A program made the translations under genes and the position numbers. Of a stretch of 64,000 bases of DNA, positions 1 to 9,012 are shown piece by piece. The first letter of the stretch is position 1. Every line of letters starts with the position of its first letter. The stretch comes from a bacterium (GTDB lineage: Bacteria > Bacillota_I > Bacilli_A > Izemoplasmatales > Hujiaoplasmataceae). The DNA is taken from assembly GCA_030684695.1 (NCBI GenBank), contig JAUXXX010000035.1, positions 28,835 to 92,834 on the forward strand. Direction: 5' to 3'. A model generated the notes under the pieces. That model was not told the origin of the DNA, did no database searches, and worked only from the letters and a program-made list of their open reading frames with translations.

Positions 1-20
1 TATTATCGGAGGAAATGATA

Positions 21-941
21 ATGTTTCAGTTATTCAAAAGAAAGAAGACAGATGATAGTGTTTCTTTGAAATATAAAACAAATGATATGAAATCATTACG
101 TGAATTTGAAGATCAATTAATACTACTGCAACTGAATTCAATCGTAATCCAACCAAAATTCGACTCGGTTATGAAGTTACCTATTGGTTCATCTAAAATT
201 GGGGGAAAACCTGATTTGCCAATTGACTTTGAGTGGTATTATTATAAAGCTAAATCATTGAATACTGGTATCGAAATAGATCGACCACTATCATTTTTGG
301 CACAATTTAACTTAGAGGAAATTAAGAAGTATGATTTAGATAACAGATTACCAAACACTGGAATATTGTACTTTTTTTATGAAATGGAATCAAATAAATG
401 GGGATTTGATCCCGCAGATAGAGGTTGCGCAAAAGTATACTATTATAATGGGTGTTTTAATAATTTAGTGAGTACTGATTGGCCAAGCGGAATTAGTGAT
501 GAATTTGTTTTTTCTGAAATCAGCTTATCTTTCTCTCCCAAAGTAAGCGCACCATGTTATGAAGAACTATCACCAGATTGGAATTTTGATATAGTGGATG
601 TATATAATGAAGTATTAGAAAAAAAGGGATATACTCATGGTGGCTATTCATCGAAATTACTAGGCTACTCAGACAACATACAAGGCGATATGACTCTAGA
701 GTGCCAATTAGTTTCTAATGGATTATACTGTGGTGATGGAACGGGATATCATTCTCCGAGGAGAAAAGAACTTGAAGCGAATAAAAATCAATGGAAACTT
801 CTATTTCAACTTGATTCAATAGATGAGAAAAAGATTCAGCTCTATTTTGGAGATATGGGAAGATTATATTTTTATATCAAAGAAGAGGATCTGCTAAACG
901 GTAATTTTGATAATATATGGTTTTCATTACAATGCACTTAA
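21..941 (+). CDS. DUF1963 / YwqG-family protein
   Basis: Cytosolic protein of 306 residues with no signal peptide or membrane segment, matching the YwqG (DUF1963) family, whose biochemical role is not established. Family landmarks in order are KIGGKPDLP near residue 60, PLSFLAQFNL near 90, LPNTGILYFFYE near 115, WGFDPADRG near 130 and a C-terminal QLYFGDMGRLYFYI segment. An in-frame ATG at 15 lies only one base from the GGAGG at 8-12; the ATG at 21 has normal spacing and is the likely start. The gene is monocistronic as far as visible and is followed by an intergenic repeat and a hairpin at 1086. The family is clear; no function should be inferred. Confidence 0.8.
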   Translation: MFQLFKRKKTDDSVSLKYKTNDMKSLREFEDQLILLQLNSIVIQPKFDSVMKLPIGSSKIGGKPDLPIDFEWYYYKAKSLNTGIEIDRPLSFLAQFNLEEIKKYDLDNRLPNTGILYFFYEMESNKWGFDPADRGCAKVYYYNGCFNNLVSTDWPSGISDEFVFSEISLSFSPKVSAPCYEELSPDWNFDIVDVYNEVLEKKGYTHGGYSSKLLGYSDNIQGDMTLECQLVSNGLYCGDGTGYHSPRRKELEANKNQWKLLFQLDSIDEKKIQLYFGDMGRLYFYIKEEDLLNGNFDNIWFSLQCT

Positions 942-974
942 TAACAGACCGCATCTGGAATGTGAACTTGTTTT

Positions 975-1022
975 GGTCTGGTATGGTTTTTTAATCAGTG
1001 GGTAGCTCATGATATCATATGG
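975..1022 (+). repeat. Intergenic repeat family R3, copy 1
   Basis: A diverged copy of a roughly 50-base sequence also found near 4113-4162 and 43547-43600. Shared elements are GGTCTGG/GGATTGG, then (T)ATGG, AATCAGTGGGT and ATCATATG, in the same order and similar spacing. None of the copies sits in an intact gene. Confidence 0.5.
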
Positions 1023-1085
1023 GTAGAAACCCAGGAGAAGAGAAACCATACCAAGAAATAACTCGACTAGTTCAAATACATCCAA

Positions 1086-1113
1086 CAAAAAGATTCTGAA
1101 AAGAATCTTTTTG
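1086..1113 (+). terminator. Perfect 12-bp hairpin, probable intrinsic terminator
   Basis: Two 12-base arms (CAAAAAGATTCT and its complement) flank a GAAA tetraloop. The T run is inside the right arm and there is little T tail after it, so it could also be a processing or mRNA-end hairpin. It lies between the YwqG-family gene and the XRE gene. Confidence 0.55.
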
Positions 1114-1182
1114 TATAACGGATAGATACAAAAATGTTGCAATAATCAACCGTTTCTCTTATAATGAAATGGGGGAAGAATA

Positions 1183-1500
1183 ATGAAAAAAGATAAAACT
1201 AAGATAGAAAAAATTCTTAAAAATGAGTATCTAATCGATATGGATAAACATTCTAAAGAGTTATGGCTAAGAGCAAAAATAGTGATGCAATTTGTGACGC
1301 TAAGAGAAATACGAAAGTTATCTCAAAATGATGTGGCAATTAAAATGAATGTACTACGTCAACAAATTACTAGATTTGAAAATATGACTAATTCACCAAC
1401 CATTAGTTTTCTTGTTAGGTACGCAACCGCACTCAATACTACAATTGATGTGATTCTAAACGGAGTAGAACTAAAGGGGGCATCTAATGAAGGATACTAA
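1183..1500 (+). CDS. XRE-family helix-turn-helix regulator
   Basis: A 105-residue protein with a Cro/CI-type helix-turn-helix at about residues 42-95 (LREIRKLSQNDVAIKMNV, then a second helix followed by SPTISFLVRYATALN). It carries an N-terminal extension of about 40 residues, as in antitoxin-like or RhuM-associated regulators. The start is preceded by GGGGGAAG. Its 3' end overlaps the next gene by 14 bases, so the two are translationally coupled and probably act together. Likely role (inference): DNA-binding autoregulator of this two-gene unit. Confidence 0.8.
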   Translation: MKKDKTKIEKILKNEYLIDMDKHSKELWLRAKIVMQFVTLREIRKLSQNDVAIKMNVLRQQITRFENMTNSPTISFLVRYATALNTTIDVILNGVELKGASNEGY

Positions 1501-2362
1501 ATTCGAAATTGTTAAGTTTGTTAATAGTGATGTGGAACTAGACGTAAGTATAAGTCCTAATGATGAAACTGTTTGGTTGTCCCTCGATGAAATGTCTATG
1601 TTGTTTGAACGAGACAGGTCCGTTATTGGGAAGCATATAAGAAAGATCATAAACAGCAATGAGCTTGATGAAAACACATGTAGGGCAAAATTTGCCCGAC
1701 AACTAGAGGATGGTCGAGTTTATCAAATAGATTATTACAATTTAGATGTAATCATTGCTGTTGGATATAGAGTTAATTCAAAGAAAGGTACAATATTTAG
1801 AAAATGGGCAACAACCATATTGAAAGAGTATCTATTAAAAGGGTATAGTTTAAATGAAAATAGAGTTTCTGTTTCAAATGATAATTATATCGAATTGAAA
1901 AATGAAGTGAAATCTATTAATACTAGACTATTAGCAATAGAAAATAAGATTGATTCGAAAGAAATCCCAATTGAGAAAATATTCTTCAATGGTGAGTTTT
2001 ACGATGCGTACTCTTTAATTCAAGACATATTTAGAAAAGCTAACAATGAAATCATAATTATTGATAATTATATCGATAAAACACTTTTAGATCGATTGGT
2101 TGTTAAGAGAAGAAACGTTAGTGTTATCGTGTATCATGATCATACCAAGTCGCAATTATACGGAACGGATATAATAGCATTTAACAAACAATACGGTGGT
2201 TTTAGTAATGTAAATACCACAAAAGTACATGATAGATATGTGATTATTGATAAGGTAATCCTGTATCATATTGGTGCCTCACTAAAAGATTTAGGGAAGA
2301 AGATATTTTCTATCAGCGAATCAAATCCTCAAACTATAAGTACTTTATTAGAAAATCTTTAA
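1487..2362 (+). CDS. RhuM-family protein with C-terminal PLD-like domain
   Basis: A 291-residue protein in two parts. Residues 10-125 match the RhuM (virulence protein) domain, with VWLSLDEMSMLFERDRSVI, then a DGRVYQIDYYNLDVIIAVGYRV block and FRKWATTILKEYL. A short predicted coiled coil (about 130-160) leads to a C-terminal domain containing IIIDNYIDKTLL and H248-x-R250-x4-D255, which resembles the HxKxxxxD motif of phospholipase D nucleases, followed by YHIGASLKDLGKK. Only one HKD-like copy is present, so any active enzyme would need to dimerise. The RBS AGGGGG is 6 bases before the ATG. Coupled to the upstream XRE gene. A defence or toxin-antitoxin role is plausible but unproven. Confidence 0.75.
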   Translation: MKDTKFEIVKFVNSDVELDVSISPNDETVWLSLDEMSMLFERDRSVIGKHIRKIINSNELDENTCRAKFARQLEDGRVYQIDYYNLDVIIAVGYRVNSKKGTIFRKWATTILKEYLLKGYSLNENRVSVSNDNYIELKNEVKSINTRLLAIENKIDSKEIPIEKIFFNGEFYDAYSLIQDIFRKANNEIIIIDNYIDKTLLDRLVVKRRNVSVIVYHDHTKSQLYGTDIIAFNKQYGGFSNVNTTKVHDRYVIIDKVILYHIGASLKDLGKKIFSISESNPQTISTLLENL

Positions 2363-2901
2363 AACATGAATATATACGCCTCGCGTTATAGAGGTTTACT
2401 TGTTTCCGTATGAAATGTACTTGAATTGTCGCCCTTGCACATCCTGTGCATACAGTTAAAGAGTAGTTTTACAAGGTGCTAAAATCTACACGATTATGTC
2501 AATTATTGAGGAATACTAATTTAAAGGTTAAAATTTAGAGAAAAAACCACTTTCCTTATAATTATGGAAAGTGGTTTTAAGTTATTCATAGATAAAACAA
2601 ATACATATTGATTTTTATATTCGTTTTTGTATTTGTAGATCGAATATACAATCAGATTCCACATATTTCATCTAGATTGCCTTTTGATAGCACAAATGCT
2701 TGTATGTATCGTTTTATGCTTTTTTAAACCAACATTCTGTTGATTTCAGGTTATATTTCTTTTCTACTTTATACATAATGTTAACTGACTCTTCAAGTGA
2801 TGATTCGATATGTTTAGATTAAAAACTTTGTGGCTTTTATATCAAGAACAACGATTTATTTCGCTCTTGAGATAGTGAAGCTTAAATTACTTGTAATGCT
2901 G
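2363..2901. other. Gene-less region, 539 bp
   Basis: No credible reading frame. It holds a weak match to intergenic family R1 (GGTGCTAAAAT near 2475) and one good hairpin at 2543-2578. The rest is AT-rich sequence with no recognisable feature. Confidence 0.6.
2543..2578. terminator. Bidirectional intrinsic terminator
   Basis: A 13-bp perfect stem (AAAACCACTTTCC with its complement) and a 10-base loop, with A runs on the left and T runs on the right. It lies between the + strand RhuM-like gene and the - strand lipoprotein gene and could serve both. Confidence 0.75.
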
Positions 2902-3408
2902 TTAGGAATCCATCAAGGTTATCAATGCACTTGAAAATACTATGAAAACAACAGCACCAAAGCGATAGTATCGTGTTATAGATGCTGTTTCAAGGTATGC
3001 ATTGTATACATCAATAGCCATTTGTTCATTGGAAAATTCATAAATTCGCCAAACAGCATCTGTTCCCAAGCCTTTTTGATACGCAGAAGTTAGTAATGTA
3101 GTAACCCCTGTTGTTCTTTCAATATGAGACTGTAATCCGCCAAACATGTTGATATGATAGTTTTCATAACTACCACCAAAACCGTTTGATTCCAAAAAAG
3201 CGAGCAAATCAGAGACAGAACTAAAGCGGACTGCAGGGGTGGAAGTAGTGGTAGACAGGGAATCTGGATTAGTCGTATTTTCAGAAGTGCCAGAAATCGT
3301 TGTGTTAGTGGGTTCTAAATAGTTTGATGAACTGGTTGATGAGTCACAAGCCGATAAAAAAATATATAGCAAGCAAAGCAATAAAGTGAAAAGAACTCTC
3401 TTTTTCAT
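2902..3408 (-). CDS. Small surface lipoprotein, function unknown
   Basis: A 168-residue exported protein. A Lys/Arg start and hydrophobic core end in the lipobox LSAC (Cys at about residue 21), followed by a Ser/Thr-rich linker to about residue 60 and a small globular domain. A second hydrophobic stretch near the C terminus (FGAVVFIVFSSALITLM) could be a membrane segment or buried strand. AAAGGAG precedes the start. The Thr/Ser linker style matches the lipoproteins at 5863 and 60094, suggesting a shared surface-display habit. I do not recognise the family. Confidence 0.7.
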   Translation of the reverse strand: MKKRVLFTLLLCLLYIFLSACDSSTSSSNYLEPTNTTISGTSENTTNPDSLSTTTSTPAVRFSSVSDLLAFLESNGFGGSYENYHINMFGGLQSHIERTTGVTTLLTSAYQKGLGTDAVWRIYEFSNEQMAIDVYNAYLETASITRYYRFGAVVFIVFSSALITLMDS

Positions 3409-4309
3409 AAAAAACTCCTTTGGTTTTTAATCTTATTTTATCGAATTCAGCATAAACCGTCAACAAGGGTATTATAAATACTTAGATTTCTACTATAATT
3501 TGAGACTAACTATGGAAGTATACCTGTTTTGTTTTTAATAACCCCTAAAAAACCAAGCAGCAAACATCGCTTGACGACATTTTGGATACATAGCAACTTG
3601 GATATTGCAAGACATGCCACTTCTTAAAAATAACTTCCAAAAGTTTATGTATTATACTTATATTTGCATGATATAAAGATATTTACAGAGAGGGCTCAAA
3701 TAATGGACAGAAGGTTATAATATCCGCTTCATTCATTTTTAAATAGACTTACATTTCCTCCTTATCTATTAACTATATCAAAAAAAGTAGACTGTGTTAA
3801 TCTATTTAACGCGTCCGCTTTTACTATACCAGTTTAATTGTATCAGGCCTTTTTATGCAAAAAATTAGGGATATAGACAAAATATGCTAACTTTTAGTCG
3901 ATTTTTGACTTTTTATACTTAGTTGACACTATTTATGAAATTCTAAATTGATAAGCAATAACTGATATCGACCGAACTGTTTATACTATTTGGGTGAGGG
4001 GGTGATAAAACTCTGCACGATTACCTGACTTCTTAGTGATTTCATAGAATCAATCTCAAGTACAAGTTGGATAAATGAATATTCATAATGAATAATAACT
4101 ACAAAAAGTATAACGTGGATTGGCATGGAGTTTGATGAGTGGTCGCATATGAATCATATGCATAGAAAACCGCTTATCAAAATCCATTTGGATTAGCTTT
4201 TCGATTTTGCCATTTTGCTGATGCTGCGCAGTCATTAATTATCATATAAGTAAAACCGTACATGTAGCACTTCCTAATAAGTTCTTATAGAGAAAAGGAA
4301 TGGTTTGAT
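3409..4309. other. Gene-less, repeat-rich intergenic region
   Basis: About 900 bp without a supported gene. It contains a terminator-like GTATCAGGCCTTTTT remnant at 3841 (family R1 block B), a degenerate R2 segment around 3961-4085 (GATATCGACCGAAC, GCACGATTACCTGAC), and an R3 copy at 4113-4162. The order suggests layers of old insertions or of one decayed composite element. Confidence 0.55.
4113..4162 (+). repeat. Intergenic repeat family R3, copy 2
   Basis: GTGGATTGGCATGGAG followed by GAGTGG and AATCATATG, matching the order of the copies at 975 and 43547. Confidence 0.5.
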
Positions 4310-4523
4310 ATGAATAAAGCACGCATAAACATTATCATCAACATTCTTGGAGTATTCATTGTTTTTGTTATTTTTTTCATTCCATGAACTTTTAAATTGG
4401 ATTGTGACCTCCGACGAAGAATATCAGTATTTTTTTACTACCTTGGTGGGGGTGAAGTGCATTGGATTAATATCATTTGAGATCTTATTCTTTTTTGTGT
4501 TTTCAACAAAAATCCGACTCTAA
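4310..4523 (+). pseudogene. Frameshifted small membrane protein
   Basis: An ATG at 4310 behind AAAAGGAA opens a frame starting MNKARINIIINILGVFIVFV that stops at a TGA (4385). The adjacent frame continues without stops from 4377 to the TAA at 4521, with matching character: FHELLNWIVTSDEEYQYFF, then a second hydrophobic segment ending FEILFFFVFSTKIRL. The junction is a run of seven T (4371-4377); six T would restore one 70-residue protein with two membrane segments. It is either a real inactivating slip or a sequencing error in the homopolymer. I do not recognise the family. Confidence 0.6.
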
Positions 4524-4678
4524 GCTTATCTGCAAAGGGAACGTTTCGTCCAGTCCTTGACATAGGGTACACATTATCTCCTCAAGTATTAGGCCTTTTT
4601 TATTAATTTTTTATGTTTATTTTGATATAACATAAATAATGACAACGACATAGTCAAGAACTATTCAAAAGGAGCTCT

Positions 4679-5407
4679 ATGCAAAAAACAAAACCGTTAA
4701 CGATTGAAAATAGAGGGGATATTTTATATGTCGATTACCCTGAGGTATACGACGCATTTGCGTCAGTAGTAAAGAAGCCAACCATGATGGAAGCCCTTAA
4801 AAAACATTTTGATCTACAAGACAAAGTGGTTCTAGACATCGGTTCAGGGGCGGGCGATTCAACGTTTCAGTTATCCACCATTTCAAAAGCAGTGATTGGT
4901 CTTGAAATTGAAGACAACATGAGAAGTATCGCATTAAAAAGCATGGAAGAAATGAATATTCAAAATGTATCCTTTAAAAAAGGGACAGCCTTACAAATGG
5001 AATTACCAGATCAATCAGTGGACGTATCGGTTGCGATTACATTACCCTTATTCATTGAAGATGAGATTAGAATGTATGTAAAAGAAACGATTAGAGTCAC
5101 TAAACCTGGTGGAATGGTGATTAATTTAGGGATTGCGCCATACAGCTATGGTGGTGATTTGGCAGAAATCATCTTAGGTCCATCGAAAATCACTGAAGAA
5201 GATACCGAAGGAGTTGTTGACCGAATCCTAAGAGATGAATTTGGATTTGATTATTTTGATTATGAAGCTCTTCAAACGTTTGATTCGGTTGAACACATGG
5301 TTTCCACCTACGGGTTTATCTTTGGACAACAAGTGATTGATTATATCCGTATAAATAACCGAAACCACGTTAATTGGACATATCGTGTGCACTATCTCAA
5401 GAAATGA
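4679..5407 (+). CDS. Class I SAM-dependent methyltransferase
   Basis: A 242-residue cytosolic methyltransferase of the Methyltransf_11/25 type. Motif I is VVLDIGSGAGDS (about residues 50-61), the acidic motif II is VIGLEIEDNM, and SVDVSVAITLPLFIEDE followed by IRVTKPGGMVI gives motifs IV-VI. The first 45 residues precede the SAM domain and the C-terminal third is lineage-specific. AAGGAG lies 8 bases before the ATG. The substrate cannot be told from sequence, and no partner gene is adjacent. The gene is followed by an R1 repeat. Confidence 0.8.
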   Translation: MQKTKPLTIENRGDILYVDYPEVYDAFASVVKKPTMMEALKKHFDLQDKVVLDIGSGAGDSTFQLSTISKAVIGLEIEDNMRSIALKSMEEMNIQNVSFKKGTALQMELPDQSVDVSVAITLPLFIEDEIRMYVKETIRVTKPGGMVINLGIAPYSYGGDLAEIILGPSKITEEDTEGVVDRILRDEFGFDYFDYEALQTFDSVEHMVSTYGFIFGQQVIDYIRINNRNHVNWTYRVHYLKK

Positions 5408-5453
5408 AAAATACATCATATGTCCAATACTCAATAAAGGAAAAGGGCAACTG

Positions 5454-5618
5454 GACTGTATAGGATAAATACAACATTTATTCTCGATAGTTCCCTTTGT
5501 TAAGCCATTATTTAGGGGTGCTAAAATTGTATTATAACCCTTTTCCTTAGACAATATTGATGACATAGCACCTTGGGTATAACAAATCAGATGTGGTAAT
5601 GTGCCTTCTTTTTGCGCA
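5454..5618 (+). repeat. Intergenic repeat family R1, copy 1
   Basis: Contains GACTGTATAGG, TTAAGCCATT, GGGGTGCTAAAATTGTATTA, CCTTTTCCTTAGACA and a terminal TCAGATGTGGTAATGTGCC with CTTTTTGCGC. These blocks recur in the same order at 9013-9159, with shorter matches near 20697 and 21550. No open frame crosses it. Confidence 0.6.
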
Positions 5619-5723
5619 GCTTAGGAGCTATTATATATAAAAAGAAAAGGGTTCAAAACAGAACAAAGTTACCAAGATGCAAATGTCCAAAACCACTCAT
5701 TAAAACCACTTAATCCAAACATT

Positions 5724-5752
5724 AAGAGGTGCAAACTTGCATCTCTTTTTTG
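5724..5752 (+). terminator. Intrinsic terminator upstream of the BspA-like gene
   Basis: AAGAGGTGCAA pairs with TTGCATCTCTT (one G-U) and is followed by a T run. It lies well after the methyltransferase gene; just upstream (5671-5700) is sequence also found at 46090 (ACCAAGATGCAAATG). It may end a small non-coding transcript or a decayed gene. Confidence 0.6.
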
Positions 5753-5768
5753 TTTTTTGAACGACATA

Positions 5769-5796
5769 TTGATTTAATGTTTTGCCTTGATATAAT
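5769..5796 (+). promoter_or_regulatory. Promoter of the BspA-like lipoprotein gene
   Basis: TTGATT and TATAAT separated by 16 bases. The 5' leader then contains a small hairpin (TCTCCTG paired with CAGGGGA around 5813-5835) that may sequester or stabilise the leader ahead of the GGGGGT ribosome-binding site. Confidence 0.6.
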
Positions 5797-5862
5797 GATA
5801 GTAACAATACTTCTCCTGCTTGGAAACAGGGGAGGTATTTATTTTTTCTGGGGGTGTGTTTC

Positions 5863-8800
5863 GTGAAAAAGAATGTTCTATTCATCGGGTTGTTCCTATT
5901 TGTATTCACAAGTTGTCAAAAGACAACGACCACTTCTATTCCAAGCACGACTACAACAGTTCCTGTGGTAACAACCACAACAGTTCCTGTGGTAACAACC
6001 ACAACAGAACCTGAGGTAACAACATCAGTTCCCGTAGTTACAACTACTACAGCTACACCAGCAATCGATGTTAGCTATTTGAGTTATACAACGGTTTCAG
6101 GAACCATTCGAATTCTAGGATTCATTACCGGTCAATCACGAGAACATCTCATCATTCCTGAAACGATTAATCAAATGCCGGTGACGGAAATCGCTAACCA
6201 AGCGTTTCAAGGTAACCTTATAATCAAAACCGTTGTCTTACCAAGTTCACTAACACATATCGGAAATGAAGCCTTTGCTTTAGCCGAAAATTTAGTTTCG
6301 GTTCGGATTGATGGTATTTCTGCCATACGCTATGTCGGCAATCAAGCGTTTAGTGAATGTAAAAAACTCACATCAGCACAACTTGTTACTTCACCGGAAT
6401 TAATAAAATTTTCTCCACAATCACAAGTAATCAGTTTGGCCGATGAAGAAGAAACAGTTATCTTTGGTGAACTGGTATTTTATAAGTGTAACAGTTTAGT
6501 CATATTCGTGGTTCCTGAAGGCACGAAGCGGATTCCTCAAGGCATGTTTACTGACTGTGAAAGCCTCCAGGTTATCGTGATACCGGACTCTGTTGTGGCG
6601 ATTGAAGATTTCGCATTTGCTGGTTGCCAAGGGTTATTGGAAATTCAGCTATCATCCGCTTTGATGAGCATTGGAGCTCATGCATTTAGTGGATGTACCT
6701 CCTTAGCGACCATTTCATTTCCAAGTAGCCTTGTATCCATTGGCGATATGGCTTTTCATCAATGCTACCGGCTAAAAGTAGTTGTCATTCCAATCAACGT
6801 TATATCCATGGGTATGGATGTTTTTGTGCCCAATTTTGAGATCACTCATCCGTTACGAGTTTACATTGAGGCATCAAGTCTCCCAAGTGGCTGGAGCGAA
6901 TTTTTCGCTCCGAGTTATGTGGGAGTGTTTTACGGTTTAGGAACCATTGAAATCATCGATGATTTTATGCTCCTACCCGATGAGAATGGGTGGAGTGTTC
7001 TTGGGTTTGTAGGAGATAGCATGGACCAACTGAACATTCCCGAGATGATTCAAGGGAAACCAGTAATAAGCATTCATTCGCACGCATTTTCATTTCAAAC
7101 ACAAATCAAGATTTTTCACATTCCGAGGACCGTTCAAACCATTGGTGATTCAGCTTTTTATGATTCGGGCATCGAGGTAATACTTTTTGAGGAACAGTCG
7201 CAATTACGGCATTTAGGGGCTCATGTGTTTGAAGCATCGTCTTTCTTTCAAACCCCTTTATTACCAGAAAGCATCCTTACGATTGGGGGCTATGCATTTT
7301 ACCAATGTGATGGCATGACTGGGGAGTTCAAATTTCCTTCTCAGGTCCAAACCCTCGAGTCTTATACATTAGCATACGTGAGCCAGTTACAGTCCATTGT
7401 TTTACCAAAATCTTTAAAACGCATTGAAACTCATTCGATAATTGGTGTTATCGAATTACAATGGATTATTATTCCTCGTTTAGTTGAAGAGATTCAAATG
7501 CAAGGAATTGCGGATTGTCCCAAAGCCATCATTTTGGTTGAAAACAATGCGATTGGTACCAACTGGAACCCAGATTGGAATCCACATAACCGACCAGTAT
7601 ACTTCAATGCACAATCTTTAGTCATAGAATCCGGATTCTTATTCCAAGTGAACCAGAGTCAAGCTACTCTAATCAAGTATCTTGGCGAATGGGATCATAG
7701 TATAGTCGATATTCCACAAATGGTTAAAGGAAAAGTTGTTTCTGTGATTGGCGCAAGCGCATTTGAGTTTCAAACCAATATTACTAAAATCACGTTGCCA
7801 TCATCTGTACAAACCATTGAAGCTTATGCATTTGCAGGATGTAGTCAATTAGAGACATTTGAGATTGCTCCAAACTCGATTCTTCTGGAAATTCAAGAAG
7901 GAGCATTCAAGAATACAACTTCTTTACAAGCTTTTTATCTACCTGACTTTGTTCAAATCATTGGTGATTATGCCTTTGATGGCGCGTCCGAATTAACCAC
8001 TTTCTCCATCTCTTCATCGAGCGATCTTCAATCTATTGGGCGAGAAGCATTCAGTAAAACACGTAAGCTAGCACAGATTTTTATTCCCAACTCGGTTCAA
8101 ACCATTGGATATTATGCTTTTTCTAGGATGCTTTTTGAAGAGGGGAACGATTTCCACGTTAGTTTAACCATTTACGTTGAAGCGACCAATCAGCCACAAA
8201 CTTGGCACGATGAATGGGTCGAGTATGAGTCAAAGCCGATAGCAATTATATGGGATGCCAACCAAATCCTTTATGAAGGAGACTACATCTATCAAATTGA
8301 TTCTTCCGGATATGTTAGGTTACTTCGATACATTGGAGATTCTTCGATAACAAGCATTGTCATTCCTACTCATATTCAAAACCGACTCGTATTGCACATA
8401 GGCAACCGCACTTTTTCTGGTATGAAACATTTGACTTCGGTTACGATACCTGAATCCATCCAAACCATTGGGGAAGGAGCCTTTCTTCGTTGTCAAAATC
8501 TGTCTGTTTTTATATTACCTAATCATCTTCAATGGATTGGAAAAGACGCTTTCGAAACGGAGAGAAATTTGATCACGTTTGTTCGCTCACAAGGGACAGT
8601 CGAGCAAGCCTCTGATTTCACTCCTGGATGGCTTGGATCTTATGGAGTTGCGACATATCGTTATCATATTTTACAAGATGGAAAGAGATTACCGAATATA
8701 TGGCTTGAGGCTGTGGATGTTTCAGAACAAGGATTAACCATTCACCCAACCCTTCAAGACCCCGATCAAATTGGAACTTTCAAGTTCATGGAGTTACTTT

Positions 8801-8973
8801 ATCAAAATCAAGTCATCTATTCTTCCAATCTATGGGGAGAATGGGAAGTTGACCAACTAGTCCCTTCTACTATGTATTTGGTTCGCGTTCAAATCGAATT
8901 TACCATTGCAAATCAAGTGATGATGCGAGACTTTTATTATGCTGTTACGACAGGCTCAATAGAAACACCATAG
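5863..8973 (+). CDS. BspA-like leucine-rich-repeat surface lipoprotein
   Basis: A 1036-residue exported lipoprotein. The GTG at 5863, 8 bases after GGGGG, gives a normal signal peptide ending in lipobox FTSC; the GTG at 5854 lies within that RBS. A Thr/Val/Pro linker encoded by three 24-bp direct repeats (5953-6024) follows. The body is built of LRR_5 (BspA/TpLRR) repeats with the signature I(G/E)xxAFxxCxxLxxxxIPxSV. Four super-modules each open with a beta-type segment containing GFITGQ, GFVGDS, KYLGEW or RYIGDS, run through LRRs, and close with a W-rich spacer; a fibronectin-like tail ends the protein. Known homologues act in adhesion or polymer binding; the ligand here is unknown. There is no LPxTG motif, so anchoring is by lipid. 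Confidence 0.88.
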   Translation: MKKNVLFIGLFLFVFTSCQKTTTTSIPSTTTTVPVVTTTTVPVVTTTTEPEVTTSVPVVTTTTATPAIDVSYLSYTTVSGTIRILGFITGQSREHLIIPETINQMPVTEIANQAFQGNLIIKTVVLPSSLTHIGNEAFALAENLVSVRIDGISAIRYVGNQAFSECKKLTSAQLVTSPELIKFSPQSQVISLADEEETVIFGELVFYKCNSLVIFVVPEGTKRIPQGMFTDCESLQVIVIPDSVVAIEDFAFAGCQGLLEIQLSSALMSIGAHAFSGCTSLATISFPSSLVSIGDMAFHQCYRLKVVVIPINVISMGMDVFVPNFEITHPLRVYIEASSLPSGWSEFFAPSYVGVFYGLGTIEIIDDFMLLPDENGWSVLGFVGDSMDQLNIPEMIQGKPVISIHSHAFSFQTQIKIFHIPRTVQTIGDSAFYDSGIEVILFEEQSQLRHLGAHVFEASSFFQTPLLPESILTIGGYAFYQCDGMTGEFKFPSQVQTLESYTLAYVSQLQSIVLPKSLKRIETHSIIGVIELQWIIIPRLVEEIQMQGIADCPKAIILVENNAIGTNWNPDWNPHNRPVYFNAQSLVIESGFLFQVNQSQATLIKYLGEWDHSIVDIPQMVKGKVVSVIGASAFEFQTNITKITLPSSVQTIEAYAFAGCSQLETFEIAPNSILLEIQEGAFKNTTSLQAFYLPDFVQIIGDYAFDGASELTTFSISSSSDLQSIGREAFSKTRKLAQIFIPNSVQTIGYYAFSRMLFEEGNDFHVSLTIYVEATNQPQTWHDEWVEYESKPIAIIWDANQILYEGDYIYQIDSSGYVRLLRYIGDSSITSIVIPTHIQNRLVLHIGNRTFSGMKHLTSVTIPESIQTIGEGAFLRCQNLSVFILPNHLQWIGKDAFETERNLITFVRSQGTVEQASDFTPGWLGSYGVATYRYHILQDGKRLPNIWLEAVDVSEQGLTIHPTLQDPDQIGTFKFMELLYQNQVIYSSNLWGEWEVDQLVPSTMYLVRVQIEFTIANQVMMRDFYYAVTTGSIETP
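5953..6024 (+). repeat. Three 24-bp direct repeats coding the Thr-rich linker
   Basis: The unit ACAACAGTTCCTGTGGTAAC plus AACC repeats at 5953 and 5977 identically and at 6001 with small changes. In-frame copy-number change would lengthen or shorten the stalk of the lipoprotein without frameshift. Confidence 0.85.
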
Positions 8974-9012
8974 ATTTTGTCAGAATCGAATGAGGAGGCT
9001 ATTAAGAAATTA

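Noticed and set aside
5820-6014. Open frame overlapping the start of the BspA-like gene
   Set aside because: It runs out of frame through the 24-bp linker repeats, giving a low-complexity Asn/His/Ser peptide; the lipoprotein frame is clearly the real one.
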